This document shows positions 53,544 to 63,314 of a stretch of DNA of 64,000 bases, in pieces. The notes under the pieces were generated by a model that was given only the letters and a program-made list of their open reading frames with translations, did no database searches and had not been told where the DNA came from. The position numbers and the translations under genes were made by a program. How positions within the stretch are numbered: position 1 is the first letter of the stretch; each line of letters begins with the position of its first letter. This DNA comes from Desulfurococcales archaeon (lineage in GTDB: Archaea > Thermoproteota > Thermoprotei_A > Sulfolobales > Desulfurococcaceae). The stretch is taken from the NCBI GenBank assembly GCA_015520735.1, contig WAPN01000002.1:28938-92937 (forward strand), in the 5' to 3' direction.

Positions 53544-54875
53544 TTAGCCCATCTTTACCTCTGCTCTCTTAAGGAACTCATTTATCATATCCTCGAGGAA
53601 TGGACCCTCTATTATCTTTATCCTGAACTCTACGCGTACTACTGGCTTATTGATCTTTATGAGCCTGGTGATATCGCTTGGAGTTCCAAGAATAACCGCA
53701 TCTGCTGGCACGTTGTTTATGGTTTGTTCTAGCTCTTTCAATTGTTCCGGAGTATAACCAGTACTGGGTAGTACTGGACCCATATGCTTATATTCCTCGT
53801 AGATCTTCTTGAAGAACGGCGTAGCATACGGTCTAGGGTCTACTGGTTCTGCACCATACTTCTTGGCTGCCACGTATCCAGCTGCATAGGGTGCTCCGCC
53901 ATGGGTTACGGTGGGCGAGTCCTCGATCACGAGTACTTTCTTGCCCTCAATAAGCTCAGGCTTGTCAACACTTACCTCGCTCACAGCCAGGCTTATCTCT
54001 GCCTTCGGGTTAGCCTCCTTCACGTTCTTCTTGATCTCTTCGACCGCGCCAGGCTTTGCCTGGTCTACCTTGTTGATTATAACGGCATCAGCTAGTCTGA
54101 GGTTTACTTCACCTGGGAAGCTCCTAATCTCTATGCCGGGCCTCATCGCGTCGGCTACTAGTATCATGTAGTCTGGCCTGTAGAAGGGCCAGTCATTGTT
54201 GCCTCCATCCCATAAAATGATGTCGTTCTCCTGCTCTAGGAGAGCCAATAGTCTGCCGTAGTCTACGCCCGCGTACACGGGTAGCCCCATCCTTATATAG
54301 TGCTCATATTCTTCGCGCTCCTCAATAGTTGCCTTGTACTTGTCAAGATCCTCCATGGTCTTGAACTCCTGTACAGCCATTTCTTCTAGGTTTCCATATG
54401 GCATTGGGTGCCTCACTATTCCTACCTTGTATCCTCTCCCGACAAGTATCCTAGCTACTTCTTTGGAGACGCTACTTTTACCAGCTCCTGTCTTTACGCC
54501 ACATACGGCTATGACGGGCCTGCTGCTCTCGATCATGGTATCCTTGGGGCCCAGTATCTTGAAGCTAGCCCCGGCACCGAGGACTCTACTCATGACGTGC
54601 CCGAGCTCTTCATAGGTTAAGTCACTATAGCTAAGAACCGCCTCGTCGATGTGGTACTTCCTTATCATCTCCTCTAGATAGTTCATGCTGAGTATAGGTA
54701 TCCCATCAGGATATAATCGTCCGGCTAAGCTGGGCGGATATCGTCGGCCCGCAATGCCAGGTATCTGTGTCTGTAGAAATGCCACTACTTTGTATTCGGG
54801 ATTGTCTCTATAGACCACGTTGAAGTTGTGGAAATCTCTGCCAGCCGCACCCAGTATGACTACTTTTTTGACCAT
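53544..54875 (-). CDS. Cyclic 2,3-diphosphoglycerate synthetase homologue
   Basis: A 443-residue P-loop NTPase that matches the cPGS family: VKKVVILGAAGRDFHNFN at the start, AVCGVKTGAGKSSVSKEVAR as Walker A, EQENDIILWDGGNNDWPFYRPD, DAVIINKVDQ, and EDSPTVTHGGAPYAAGYVAAKKYGA. In methanogens the enzyme closes 2,3-diphosphoglycerate into the thermoprotectant cyclic form; in other archaea the family's role is not proven. GAGGTG precedes ATG 54875. Confidence 0.9.
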   Translation of the reverse strand: MVKKVVILGAAGRDFHNFNVVYRDNPEYKVVAFLQTQIPGIAGRRYPPSLAGRLYPDGIPILSMNYLEEMIRKYHIDEAVLSYSDLTYEELGHVMSRVLGAGASFKILGPKDTMIESSRPVIAVCGVKTGAGKSSVSKEVARILVGRGYKVGIVRHPMPYGNLEEMAVQEFKTMEDLDKYKATIEEREEYEHYIRMGLPVYAGVDYGRLLALLEQENDIILWDGGNNDWPFYRPDYMILVADAMRPGIEIRSFPGEVNLRLADAVIINKVDQAKPGAVEEIKKNVKEANPKAEISLAVSEVSVDKPELIEGKKVLVIEDSPTVTHGGAPYAAGYVAAKKYGAEPVDPRPYATPFFKKIYEEYKHMGPVLPSTGYTPEQLKELEQTINNVPADAVILGTPSDITRLIKINKPVVRVEFRIKIIEGPFLEDMINEFLKRAEVKMG

Positions 54876-54958
54876 GATCCCGCACCTCGCGATAAGAATT
54901 GTATACGCTATTACTATGTGATAGTGATTCGATATTTAAAATCCAACGGTTTGGTGGG

Positions 54959-55255
54959 TTAATAGTGGGCTCCATGAAACATGTATCTGGTAATCATATA
55001 AACTATCATGAAGAAGAGGAGGATGAACGATATCATTATGAGCATAATCCATAACGGGCTAACATACCCCGTTCTGAACACAAGGAACGGGAATATGACT
55101 ATGACTGTGCCGGTCTGATTGGCTTGCTGCTGTGTCGGCGTAATCATTCCCATCATAACCAGCGTTATCCCAAAGAACAATACAATGAACCCAATCGTGA
55201 TTAGTGCAAATCCCGTTAGGCTCCTAGTAAACACTTCTTCCGGTGTGGCCGACAA
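54959..55255 (-). CDS. Small archaeal membrane protein (DUF131-like)
   Basis: A 98-residue protein with two long hydrophobic helices (~13-37 and ~68-90) separated by a QQQANQTGT loop. Size and layout resemble archaeal DUF131 proteins of unknown role; this is a topology-level match only. TTG 55255 follows GGGAG. Same strand as and 83 bp upstream of the cPGS homologue. Confidence 0.7.
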   Translation of the reverse strand: MSATPEEVFTRSLTGFALITIGFIVLFFGITLVMMGMITPTQQQANQTGTVIVIFPFLVFRTGYVSPLWIMLIMISFILLFFMIVYMITRYMFHGAHY

Positions 55256-55322
55256 ATTCTTCTCCCTGAATTATATTTGTATAGAGGAGTAGTAGAAAGG
55301 GATTAAGCGAAAAAACATGTTT

Positions 55323-55347
55323 GGGGAAAAGAAGTATTGTTTTCCCC
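55323..55347 (-). terminator. Hairpin terminator of the phosphoenolpyruvate synthase gene
   Basis: On the minus strand GGGGAAAA pairs perfectly with TTTTCCCC across a 9-nt loop, starting 8 bp after the pps stop, and is followed by a TTTTTT run at about 55311-55316. It looks like an intrinsic terminator or a 3'-end stabilising hairpin, rarely so clear in archaea. Confidence 0.65.
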
Positions 55348-55355
55348 GACTAGTG

Positions 55356-57857
55356 TTAGAGCAGATCCACGTTCTGGAGCTTCTCCAGGAGCTTATTGAG
55401 CTTCTTCATCATTACTTTGCGCTCGATGCTGGCTACCAGTCTCCTGGTGCTAATTACTGCGTCTGGATTAACGCTGATGCTGTCAATTCCAGCCTCTACT
55501 AGGAACTCCACGATCTCTGGGTAGACGCTGGGTGCCTGTCCACAGATGCTGACTGTTGCACCCTTGCTGTGGGCCTTCTCGATCAGCATCTTGATAGCTG
55601 CTAGTACTGCTGGGTCACGCTCGTCGAAGTATCCCATGTCGGCCAGGATCTGGCTGTCACGGTCGGTTGCCAGTACTAGCTGGGTCAGATCGTTGCTTCC
55701 AATGCTGAATCCGTCGACATACTCGGCGAACTTGTCTGCTAGGAACACGATGCTTGGTACCTCAGCCATTGCCCAGACCTTGAAGTCCTTGCCCCTCTTT
55801 AGGCCTTCCTCCTCCATTATCTTGAGGGCTCTCTCTAGCTCCCAGGTCGTCCTCACGAATGGGAACATTACCCATACGTTCTTGAGTCCGTACTCTTCAC
55901 GTACTTTCTTGATAGCGCGTACCTCTAGCCTGAATGCTGGCTCATACTTCGGATGGATGTACCTGCTGACACCACGCCATCCGATCATCGGATTCCTCTC
56001 GTCCGGCTCATACTTCTCGCCGCCCTTTAGTCCGCGGTACTCGTTGGTCTTGAAGTCACTGAATCTTACCACTACTGGTCTCGGATAGATTGCCTGTGCA
56101 ACCTTGGCAATTCCCTCTGCTAGCTTGTCCACAAACAGGTCTTCCTTACCGATCTCGATCAGGTACAGCGGGTGGTACTGCACCCAGTCACTAATTATGA
56201 ACTCAATCCTCATTAGCCCAATGCCATCAAAGGGTAGGTCCTTATACCTCTCAATAGCGTCTGGTTCGCCCAGGTTCATATAGATCTTAGTGGCTGTTAC
56301 CGGGTACAGCGGTAGTAGCTGCTCGGGGCTTATTCCTACAGCAGCTACGCCTCCCTCGGCCTTCTCCTCGGGCTTTACAAGCTCCTTCACGATGCCCTCG
56401 TAGACTACACCCTTACTGCCATCAACTGTTACCTCCAATCCACTCTTGATCACTTCGGTCGCATTTCCCGTACCTACTACCGCGGGCACACCTAGCTCAC
56501 GGCTGACGATTGCTGCGTGGCTTGTCATTCCACCCTCGTCGGTGACTATTGCAGCTGACTTCTTCATTAGCGGTACCCAGTCAGGGTCGGTCATCTTGGT
56601 TACTAGGATCTCTCCCTCCTTGAACTCCTCTGCCTCCTTGCTGTGTGGGTCAAAGATCACCTTTGCTACACCAGCGCCAATGCCTGGGCTGGCTGGTAGA
56701 CCTCTCGCCAGGATCTTTGCCTCGCTTAGGCTGACGATGTTCTTGCCCTTTATCTCTACCTTCTTCTCCTTGCCTTCCTTCTCCTTCTTCCTGCTCCAGA
56801 AGGTCTCCGGCCTAGCCTGTGTTATGAAGACGTTCTGCGGGAATGGCAGATCATTGTCTACTGCCCACTCGATATCCATGTGTTTGCCGTAGTGCTCCTG
56901 TATCTTGATGGCTAGCTCGGCCAGCCTCTTTACCTCCTCCTTGGTGAGGCTTGGCTTATCGGGATCGAATTTCTTGACGATGTCTAGGTCTACTACTTCG
57001 CCCTCATATACCCAGGCCTTCTTCTCCTCGTCCCAGTGTACCTCGATGTTGGTCTTCCTCTTCGGGTCCCATACGATGGCTAAGGGTTTGTGGTGGATCT
57101 CCTCCTCCTTTATCTCAAGGGTCTCTTTGTCGACTACCCACTCGTCGGGGATCACCTTGCCAGCTACAACGGCCTCTCCGAGGCCCCAGCTACCCTCAAT
57201 AACGACAACATCCTCCTCCCCAGTAGCCGGGTGGAGGGTGAACATTACACCTGCAGTCCTGCTATTAACCATCTTCTCAACGGTCACACTCATCAGGCTC
57301 TTCTCATGAGGTATCCCATGGGCTACCCTATAAGCCACTGCACGTGATGTGAATAGGCTTGCCCAGCAACTCTTAACCATCCTAACAACGTTGTCTTCAC
57401 CCATAACATTCAGATATGTATCCTGCTGGCCAGCGAAGCTTGCCTCAGGCATGTCCTCAGCTGTAGCACTACTTCGAACAGCTACGCGTAGTTCGTCAGG
57501 ACTTATGTTGACCCTCTTAGCCAGCTCACGATAATATTCTCTGATCTCCTTTTCAATCTCCGGAGGCACAGGCTGATCCATGATCATCTTCCTGATCTTA
57601 GCAGTAGTCTCCTCGAGGGCCTTATAATCATTAACATCAAGGTTCTTGAGCATACTATATATTGTTGGGCCTAGACCTGTTTTCTGTAAGAAGTATTTGA
57701 ATGCATAAGCCGTCACAGCGAAGCCTGGGGCTACTGGTATTCCGTTACGGAGCATTTCTCCGAGGTTTGCATTCTTACCGCCCACTAGTGGGACATCTTC
57801 CTTGGTTAGTTCCTCTAGCCATATACAGAATCTCTTTTCCTTTGGAACGTTTGCCAT
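55356..57857 (-). CDS. ppsA: Phosphoenolpyruvate synthase
   Basis: An 833-residue enzyme converting pyruvate and ATP to PEP, AMP and phosphate (or the reverse in glycolysis of some hyperthermophiles). Domain order is ATP-grasp ([46 protein letters not shown]), swivelling phospho-His domain ([15 protein letters not shown]447), and the PEP barrel ([33 protein letters not shown] with the catalytic Cys). Length is standard. In Staphylothermus this protein forms giant assemblies, but that cannot be seen here. ATG 57857 has GGCGTGA upstream and a strong TATA box. Confidence 0.97.
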   Translation of the reverse strand: MANVPKEKRFCIWLEELTKEDVPLVGGKNANLGEMLRNGIPVAPGFAVTAYAFKYFLQKTGLGPTIYSMLKNLDVNDYKALEETTAKIRKMIMDQPVPPEIEKEIREYYRELAKRVNISPDELRVAVRSSATAEDMPEASFAGQQDTYLNVMGEDNVVRMVKSCWASLFTSRAVAYRVAHGIPHEKSLMSVTVEKMVNSRTAGVMFTLHPATGEEDVVVIEGSWGLGEAVVAGKVIPDEWVVDKETLEIKEEEIHHKPLAIVWDPKRKTNIEVHWDEEKKAWVYEGEVVDLDIVKKFDPDKPSLTKEEVKRLAELAIKIQEHYGKHMDIEWAVDNDLPFPQNVFITQARPETFWSRKKEKEGKEKKVEIKGKNIVSLSEAKILARGLPASPGIGAGVAKVIFDPHSKEAEEFKEGEILVTKMTDPDWVPLMKKSAAIVTDEGGMTSHAAIVSRELGVPAVVGTGNATEVIKSGLEVTVDGSKGVVYEGIVKELVKPEEKAEGGVAAVGISPEQLLPLYPVTATKIYMNLGEPDAIERYKDLPFDGIGLMRIEFIISDWVQYHPLYLIEIGKEDLFVDKLAEGIAKVAQAIYPRPVVVRFSDFKTNEYRGLKGGEKYEPDERNPMIGWRGVSRYIHPKYEPAFRLEVRAIKKVREEYGLKNVWVMFPFVRTTWELERALKIMEEEGLKRGKDFKVWAMAEVPSIVFLADKFAEYVDGFSIGSNDLTQLVLATDRDSQILADMGYFDERDPAVLAAIKMLIEKAHSKGATVSICGQAPSVYPEIVEFLVEAGIDSISVNPDAVISTRRLVASIERKVMMKKLNKLLEKLQNVDLL

Positions 57858-57910
57858 TTTGAATCACGCCCCCTCCTATACGGGGTTTCTAAGATGGTTA
57901 TATCGGGTGA

Positions 57911-57924
57911 ACTATTTATAAAAG
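57911..57924 (-). promoter_or_regulatory. TATA box of ppsA
   Basis: CTTTTATAAATAGT on the minus strand, ~55 bp before the ATG, is close to the ideal archaeal TATA box, agreeing with high expression of this central enzyme. The leader of ~36 nt holds GGAGGGGG and GGCGTGA. Confidence 0.7.
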
Positions 57925-57998
57925 TAGTGTAACGATATATAATGAACATTCCGCTTTGTATATAAAAGTATATATTGGATTTATAGAGATATGTATGA

Positions 57999-59552
57999 TC
58001 ACTTTCTGCGCCTAGATTTACCCACAGATCTCTTCCTGACACGGGTGCGGAGGAGAGTCCAGTATATCCAAGCCCTTCTCTTAAGGGACTCGAGGCGGGC
58101 GGGCTCTAAACCATTAGTATAGGGCGCGTACCTGCTCGAGCTAACTATCCTAGATCTCAGCTTTGCACCTCCCTTATACGCGGACGCAACGAGAATAGCT
58201 GCATGAAGGATCTCGCGTTTCTTGATGCTCATTATTATGTCATCCATATGTATGTCGAGGAAGTTCGTTGTATGTAGTGCCTTGAGAAAGACCGGGTGTT
58301 TGATAATGCTCTTGATTAGGGGGATATTCGTCTGGATACCTGTTATGATATACTCGTCCAGTGCCCTATTTAGTCGGAGGATAGCCTCCCTCCTATCCCT
58401 ACCCATCACGATCAACTTGGCTATCAATGGATTATATTCGCTTGAGACAGTGCTACCTGCAACTATTCCAGAGTCAACCCTTACTCCAGGGCCACTAGGC
58501 TCCATATACTGTTTGATCGTGCCTGGTGACGGCATGAGTGTAACCGGGTTTTCCGCGTTTATACGGGCTTCTATAGCGTGACCCGTGATCTTTATGTCGC
58601 GCTGCTTTAGTCTGAGCCTTTCCTCGAGAGCAATTATTATCTGTTGCTTCACTATATCGATGCCCGTTATCATCTCTGTTACTGGGTGTTCTACTTGTAA
58701 GCGTGCATTGATCTCCATGAAGTAGTGCTGTCTCCTTTTTATATCGTAGAGCATCTCTACTGTCCCGGCGCCTGTGTATTTTATGGTTTTCATGAGTTTT
58801 ACAGCATCGCCCGTGATCCTCTTCCGCTCCTCGGGTGAAAGGATTACGGCTGGTGCCTCCTCGATTATCTTCTGGTGTCTCCTCTGGACACTACAGTCTC
58901 TCTCATATAGGTGTATGACGTGCTCCCCGTCACCGAGTATTTGTACCTCTATATGCTTGGGGCCCTCGAGGTATGGCTCCACGTAGAGCCTTGGGTCTTT
59001 GAACGCGTTCTCAGCTTCTTTCCTGGCCTGCTCGTAGAGCTTGTCCAGTTCTTCCTCGTTGTGGACGATCCTTATACCCATTCCGCCGCCGCCGCCAACA
59101 GCTTTAAGCATTAGCGGGTAGCCGTGCTCCTCGGCGAACTCCCTTATATCATCTATGTTTTCAGCGATACGCCACGGGAGTGTCGGTACTCCTGCCTTGA
59201 AGGCTACTTCTTTGGCCTTGACCTTGTCTCCTGCCAACGCCATGGTCTCGGGTGAGGGGCCTATGAATATGAAGCCTCTCTCCACAACTCTCTTCGCGAA
59301 TTCCACGTTCTCACTGAGAAAACCGTAGCCTGGGTGTATTGCATCCGCGCCTAGTTCTTCTGCGGCCTCTATTATCTCGTCGATATCTAGGTAACTGCCA
59401 ACCTCGGTGTCTTCGACCATGAATCTCCTGTGGAGAGAATTCTTGTCCAAGCTAGTGTAGATCCCCAGTGGTGAGAAACCCATTTCCTTGATGCTCCTGG
59501 CTATCCTGATAGCTATTTCTCCTCTGTTGGCGATCAGTATCCTTATGGTCAA
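57999..59552 (-). CDS. Biotin carboxylase subunit (stand-alone)
   Basis: A 517-residue biotin carboxylase: ILIANRGEIAIRIARSIKEMG, HPGYGFLSENVEFA, KAVGGGGGMGIRIV (ATP-grasp Gly loop), ERDCSVQRRHQKIIEEAPA and MEINARLQVEHPVTEM are all present. It carboxylates biotin on a carrier protein with ATP and bicarbonate, as part of acetyl/propionyl-CoA or pyruvate carboxylase. Neither a biotin carrier nor a carboxyltransferase lies nearby. The last ~70 residues are a very basic tail (RTRVRKRSVGKSRRRK) beyond the family core. TTG 59552 follows GGGGACT. Confidence 0.93.
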   Translation of the reverse strand: MTIRILIANRGEIAIRIARSIKEMGFSPLGIYTSLDKNSLHRRFMVEDTEVGSYLDIDEIIEAAEELGADAIHPGYGFLSENVEFAKRVVERGFIFIGPSPETMALAGDKVKAKEVAFKAGVPTLPWRIAENIDDIREFAEEHGYPLMLKAVGGGGGMGIRIVHNEEELDKLYEQARKEAENAFKDPRLYVEPYLEGPKHIEVQILGDGEHVIHLYERDCSVQRRHQKIIEEAPAVILSPEERKRITGDAVKLMKTIKYTGAGTVEMLYDIKRRQHYFMEINARLQVEHPVTEMITGIDIVKQQIIIALEERLRLKQRDIKITGHAIEARINAENPVTLMPSPGTIKQYMEPSGPGVRVDSGIVAGSTVSSEYNPLIAKLIVMGRDRREAILRLNRALDEYIITGIQTNIPLIKSIIKHPVFLKALHTTNFLDIHMDDIIMSIKKREILHAAILVASAYKGGAKLRSRIVSSSRYAPYTNGLEPARLESLKRRAWIYWTLLRTRVRKRSVGKSRRRK

Positions 59553-59711
59553 GGCTTACAGTCCCCGATTGCCGAAATAGCGTTAACAGTGTTTAGACGT
59601 TTATTTACACAACGCCCACTAGTCTTGTATGGGTTTATCATTTATTACTGTATCTTTTATATTTGAACATAGGTTTAACCATCATTGTTAGAGGCACGTC
59701 CCAGTATCGTC

Positions 59712-60413
59712 TTAAAAATATCTTGTTCTTAGAGACTCTAACTTGGAGAGAGCCTGGAGAGCTTCTAGGGGGTTCTCAACACCCTGTATTTCCTTCATCT
59801 CCTCCCAGTCTTCAAGTGTTAGTGGTCTGACACGATATATTGCTAGGCTAGGCCCCACAGTCTCTATTACATGACCTATGCCTCTATCAATTAATAGTCT
59901 AGTAATAACCCTCAGGTCCTGCCTGCTCGGAACCGGTATGTTCGAAGGATGCGTATGAGCCGAAAAACACTGCGGTATACCGGGAGAGATGACGTGATCC
60001 TCTTCTCCCTCGAGAAGGAACGCTCTTCCGTTGAAGAGTATACCGAGATAATATTCTCTACGGGTTGCATAGCTTTTAGCCGCATAATTCTTCATGCGGT
60101 AATGTAACGTCTCCATGTATGTCTTCACGACCTCATCGTATAGGCTTGTATAGGATGTTCTTGCATGCTCGGAGTATATCGCGTCAAGGTCATATTTATC
60201 CATGAAGACCTCGACGCTCTCCCCTACATCGTAATCGCATCTCCAACCTTTAACCAGTATTTTTGGCCCGGCTGACCATTCAATATCGATTAGCACATCC
60301 TCACATTCCGCATCCTCGAGGACGTCTTCGGCAAAATTAATGATCCTACTGATAAAAGCTATTCTCTCGACTGACTCGTCCTCTATTAGTATGTTCTGTT
60401 TAGGTTTCATCAC
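59712..60413 (-). CDS. JAMM (MPN) metalloprotease-like protein
   Basis: A 233-residue protein. The C-terminal half has the full JAMM zinc motif HTHPSNIPVPSRQD (H153, H155, S163, D166) after a beta strand GILFNGRAFLL that leads to the acidic residues expected to hold the catalytic Glu. The first ~110 residues are an acidic, helical domain without match. JAMM proteins cleave isopeptide bonds of ubiquitin-like SAMPs or act as deaminase-associated hydrolases. It begins 11 bp after the M20 peptidase stop, so both are likely cotranscribed. Start GTG 60413 or ATG 60410. Confidence 0.85.
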   Translation of the reverse strand: MMKPKQNILIEDESVERIAFISRIINFAEDVLEDAECEDVLIDIEWSAGPKILVKGWRCDYDVGESVEVFMDKYDLDAIYSEHARTSYTSLYDEVVKTYMETLHYRMKNYAAKSYATRREYYLGILFNGRAFLLEGEEDHVISPGIPQCFSAHTHPSNIPVPSRQDLRVITRLLIDRGIGHVIETVGPSLAIYRVRPLTLEDWEEMKEIQGVENPLEALQALSKLESLRTRYF

Positions 60414-60424
60414 TTGCTACGCCT

Positions 60425-61672
60425 TTACTTGGAGCCATATTTCTCGTTAAGCGTCTTTATCAGCTCAACGTATATGTCTACGAACCTGTGGAGAGACTCT
60501 ACAGGCATGTACTCGTCTACCTTGTGGGGAACATTAGGGTCACCGGGACCGTAGCTTACCGCCTGTACTCCTACCTCGGTGTAGTAGCGCATATCTAGAC
60601 CTCCAATACATACCGTCTTCCTCGGCTCATATCCCAGAACTTTCTTCGCTGCCTCTACTGTCGCCTTTACGATATCCTGCTCTGGATCCGTGAAGGCAGG
60701 GTCCATCATCTGGACAAACCTTATCTCAGTGTCGGCATTCGCTACACGTGAGGCCTCCTCGACGGCTTTCCGTAGCTCCTCCATAGCATCAGATGCTTTC
60801 TCCTCGACAATTAACCTCCTATCTATGCTGAAGCTGACCCTGCCCGGCACGATGTTTATGCTTCCTGGACTTGTCAGTTTTCCTCCAAGAGTTATGGTCG
60901 GGTATTCCCCTCCAGGCAGATCATAATTGTACTTGCTCTTCTTCCTCTTGAGTGTTGGAGTATAGTTTTCTATGATATGCTTGGCCACATACACCATTTT
61001 CTCGAAAGCATTGACGCCTAGGAAGGGTACTGAGCCATGTGTCTGTCTGCCTTTAACTATCACTTCCGCCCATACAGCGCCCTTGTGTCCATGCCAGAGG
61101 ATCTTCTCACCGCTTGGCTCAGCTATTACAACCCATGTCGGCCTACTCTTCAGCTCCCTGACAAGGTATCCTGTGCCCGTTAGTCCTCCTATCTCCTCGT
61201 CGGGAACGATTGCGGCCTCCACTACTATGCCTAGATCACTGAGTTTTTCCGCCGCATAGATCATTGCTGCCAGGAAAGCCGCTATTCCTCCCTTCATATC
61301 AGTTGATCCACGTCCATAGATCTTTCGGTCCTTGACAACTGGTTTAAAGGGCTCTGTGACACTCCATCCCTCACCCGGGAAAACTACGTCGTAGTGGCCG
61401 TTGAACTGGAGTATTTTGTCGCCGCTGCCGATCCTGGCTAAGAGTATATATCTCGGCCTCTCAGGATGATAGTCTGGAGGAAGAGTCTTCTTCAAGTATT
61501 CGTCAGGCACACGTATTATACTTGTCTCCATACCGTGTTTTCTGAGAACCTCAGCGTAATAGTTCACAATGTCCTCATAGGCTTCTCCTAGAACCGTGGG
61601 GTACTTGATCGAATCGATTAGTATTTGTTCGGATAATCTGTAGAACTCTTCGGGAAGCATATCATATCCCAC
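60425..61672 (-). CDS. M20-family metallopeptidase (ArgE/DapE-like)
   Basis: A 415-residue co-catalytic dizinc hydrolase. FNGHYDVVFPGEGW (H93, D95), GRGSTDMKGGIAAFLAAM (D125), PDEEIGGLTGTGYL (E159, E160) and the late GLDMRYYTE and PNVPHKVDEYMPVESLHRF (His ligand) give the complete site; the dimerisation insert (WAEVIVKGRQTHGSVPFLGVNAFEKM) is in place. It removes an acyl or amino acid group from N-acyl amino acids or dipeptides. GTG 61672 or ATG 61660 is the start. Upstream of the JAMM gene in one unit. Confidence 0.92.
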   Translation of the reverse strand: MGYDMLPEEFYRLSEQILIDSIKYPTVLGEAYEDIVNYYAEVLRKHGMETSIIRVPDEYLKKTLPPDYHPERPRYILLARIGSGDKILQFNGHYDVVFPGEGWSVTEPFKPVVKDRKIYGRGSTDMKGGIAAFLAAMIYAAEKLSDLGIVVEAAIVPDEEIGGLTGTGYLVRELKSRPTWVVIAEPSGEKILWHGHKGAVWAEVIVKGRQTHGSVPFLGVNAFEKMVYVAKHIIENYTPTLKRKKSKYNYDLPGGEYPTITLGGKLTSPGSINIVPGRVSFSIDRRLIVEEKASDAMEELRKAVEEASRVANADTEIRFVQMMDPAFTDPEQDIVKATVEAAKKVLGYEPRKTVCIGGLDMRYYTEVGVQAVSYGPGDPNVPHKVDEYMPVESLHRFVDIYVELIKTLNEKYGSK

Positions 61673-61757
61673 ACACGGTTTTTGTCCTCTATTCTGCTAC
61701 TAGATTATATGACTAGATTATATGTTATTTATACTAAAGAGTATATTCGGTGCAGTG

Positions 61758-63041
61758 ATGATCAAACTATTACTGGGTGCCAGCTGGTTGAGAAGGAAAG
61801 CTGTTGAGAAGGCAGTAGAGTGTGTGGATAAGTGCTCAGCCAACTATTCGTGGCTGGCAAGATGCTTTGTCGAGTGCTATGTCGGGGGAGCCCTCAGCGA
61901 GGCATATGATTGGATTGCAAGGTTAAAGCATGTGGAGGAGCAGGTCCTACGTCTTTATGGCGCGAGCGCTATCACGTATAGTCGAGAGCTGAGGAGCTTC
62001 CTCGAGGATCCGAAGAGGCATCTAGAAAAGAAGCTCTTCATATACACCCATGACTTCGTCAGAGGAAGGATCTCGGCGGAGGAGTACGCCAGGAAATCAT
62101 TGATGGCGATCAACACTAGTCTCCGGACAAACTTGAGAACCATTTATCAGGACTGGGGCTTCCTTGCACTCCTATTGAAAGTCTACCGCGAAGGCACAAG
62201 GATCATTTATCCGGAGCATAAGATCATAGGTTTGGAGAGGAGTGGTAGGCAGAGGCTACGATGGATACCTCCTAATATAGTAATAGATGTACCTGGTTAT
62301 GGGAGCACTAGTTTCTTCATGGAGGTACCAAGGCCTCTTGCATGGGGTGACACAGGTGATTTGTCGAGAGTTTGGAGTCTCTACACAGCGCTCAGACCGG
62401 ACATGATGGTCTTTGGCGGTAGAGTCTACGATGTTCTTGACGTGGACAATAATCCGCCAATAAAGAAGCCGGACATAATAATCGAGTTCAAGGAGCTCCG
62501 AGACTGGTATCGGAGAAAGAGGATTGTCAAAGGCCCTCTGGCCAGGCCTCTGAGTGCTGAAGAGTGGAGGAGTAGGTGGATTGAGGGACTCTACACCGGT
62601 CTGGCCGACGTGCTCGGGATAAGTAGGGATGAAGCCATAGATAAGCTCCGCAAGAGAACCGGTGTGCTCATGGATGAGGTTAGGGTTGTTGAGCTCTATA
62701 AGAGCATCTATAGGCCTAAACAAATGTTCCTCGTCTCAAAACACGTTGTCCCCGATGAGATCAAGGCTATGATTGAAGGACATGACATAGTAGTTGTTGA
62801 TGATGTAGGATTCGATAAGGACAAGCTGGAGCCAGTTGTGAAGAGTGTTCTGGATACTTGCGTCCAGGTTGAAGAATACATTGTGTCTACTCGTGATAAG
62901 GAGCTCGCAGAAGTTCTTGGCATGATAAGGGAGTTGTGGGAGAAAGGTGTTCTCGACAAGGAGAAAGTAATGAGGCTCCTTATCTTCGCATTATCTGAGG
63001 AGGACAGTGTGGCTGATGGATTGGAAAAAAGGAGTCATTAA
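61758..63041 (+). CDS. Unknown protein with possible PD-(D/E)XK nuclease core
   Basis: A ~427-residue protein, not assigned to a family. The N-terminal third is helical with several Cys (VECVDKCSANYSWLARCFVECY). In the middle, beta-rich WIPPNIVIDVPGYGSTSFFMEVPRP is followed by RPDMMVFGG (D215) and, 28 residues on, PDIIIEFKE (E243, K245): an order compatible with a PD-(D/E)XK nuclease. A C-terminal alpha/beta part (MFLVSKHVVPDEI, HDIVVVDDVGFDKD) may be an accessory domain. ATG 61758 is preferred over 61722 because two TATA-like boxes lie at 61701-61720 and GGTG precedes it. Confidence 0.75.
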   Translation: MIKLLLGASWLRRKAVEKAVECVDKCSANYSWLARCFVECYVGGALSEAYDWIARLKHVEEQVLRLYGASAITYSRELRSFLEDPKRHLEKKLFIYTHDFVRGRISAEEYARKSLMAINTSLRTNLRTIYQDWGFLALLLKVYREGTRIIYPEHKIIGLERSGRQRLRWIPPNIVIDVPGYGSTSFFMEVPRPLAWGDTGDLSRVWSLYTALRPDMMVFGGRVYDVLDVDNNPPIKKPDIIIEFKELRDWYRRKRIVKGPLARPLSAEEWRSRWIEGLYTGLADVLGISRDEAIDKLRKRTGVLMDEVRVVELYKSIYRPKQMFLVSKHVVPDEIKAMIEGHDIVVVDDVGFDKDKLEPVVKSVLDTCVQVEEYIVSTRDKELAEVLGMIRELWEKGVLDKEKVMRLLIFALSEEDSVADGLEKRSH

Positions 63042-63071
63042 TTCATAGTGATCTATTCATGGAGGAAACCG

Positions 63072-63314
63072 TTACTCTATCGGTTCTACCTTGATTATCT
63101 GTACCGGACAGGCCGCGGCCGCGTCCTCAGCACAGCTCTTTAGATCCTCGGGAATAATTCCGACGGCTATGTTGCCGTTCTCCCTGTATTTCTCAACGAT
63201 CTGGCTCTTATTGTCCTCGGGGTTCATCTCGAAAACGTCGGGACATATGCTTACACATACCATGTCGGATATACAGTTATCACGTGGATCGATGATGACC
63301 TTGTACTTGGCCAT
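63072..63314 (-). CDS. fdx: Monocluster ferredoxin with Asp ligand
   Basis: An 80-residue ferredoxin. CISDMVCVSICPDVFEM has Asp where the second cluster Cys normally stands, as in Pyrococcus furiosus ferredoxin (CIGDAICASLCP), and SCAEDAAAACPVQ provides the fourth ligand and the extra Cys of the Pf disulfide. The cluster can therefore switch between [4Fe-4S] and [3Fe-4S]. It is the general electron carrier for 2-oxoacid and aldehyde ferredoxin oxidoreductases. GGTGAT precedes the ATG 63314. Confidence 0.95.
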   Translation of the reverse strand: MAKYKVIIDPRDNCISDMVCVSICPDVFEMNPEDNKSQIVEKYRENGNIAVGIIPEDLKSCAEDAAAACPVQIIKVEPIE

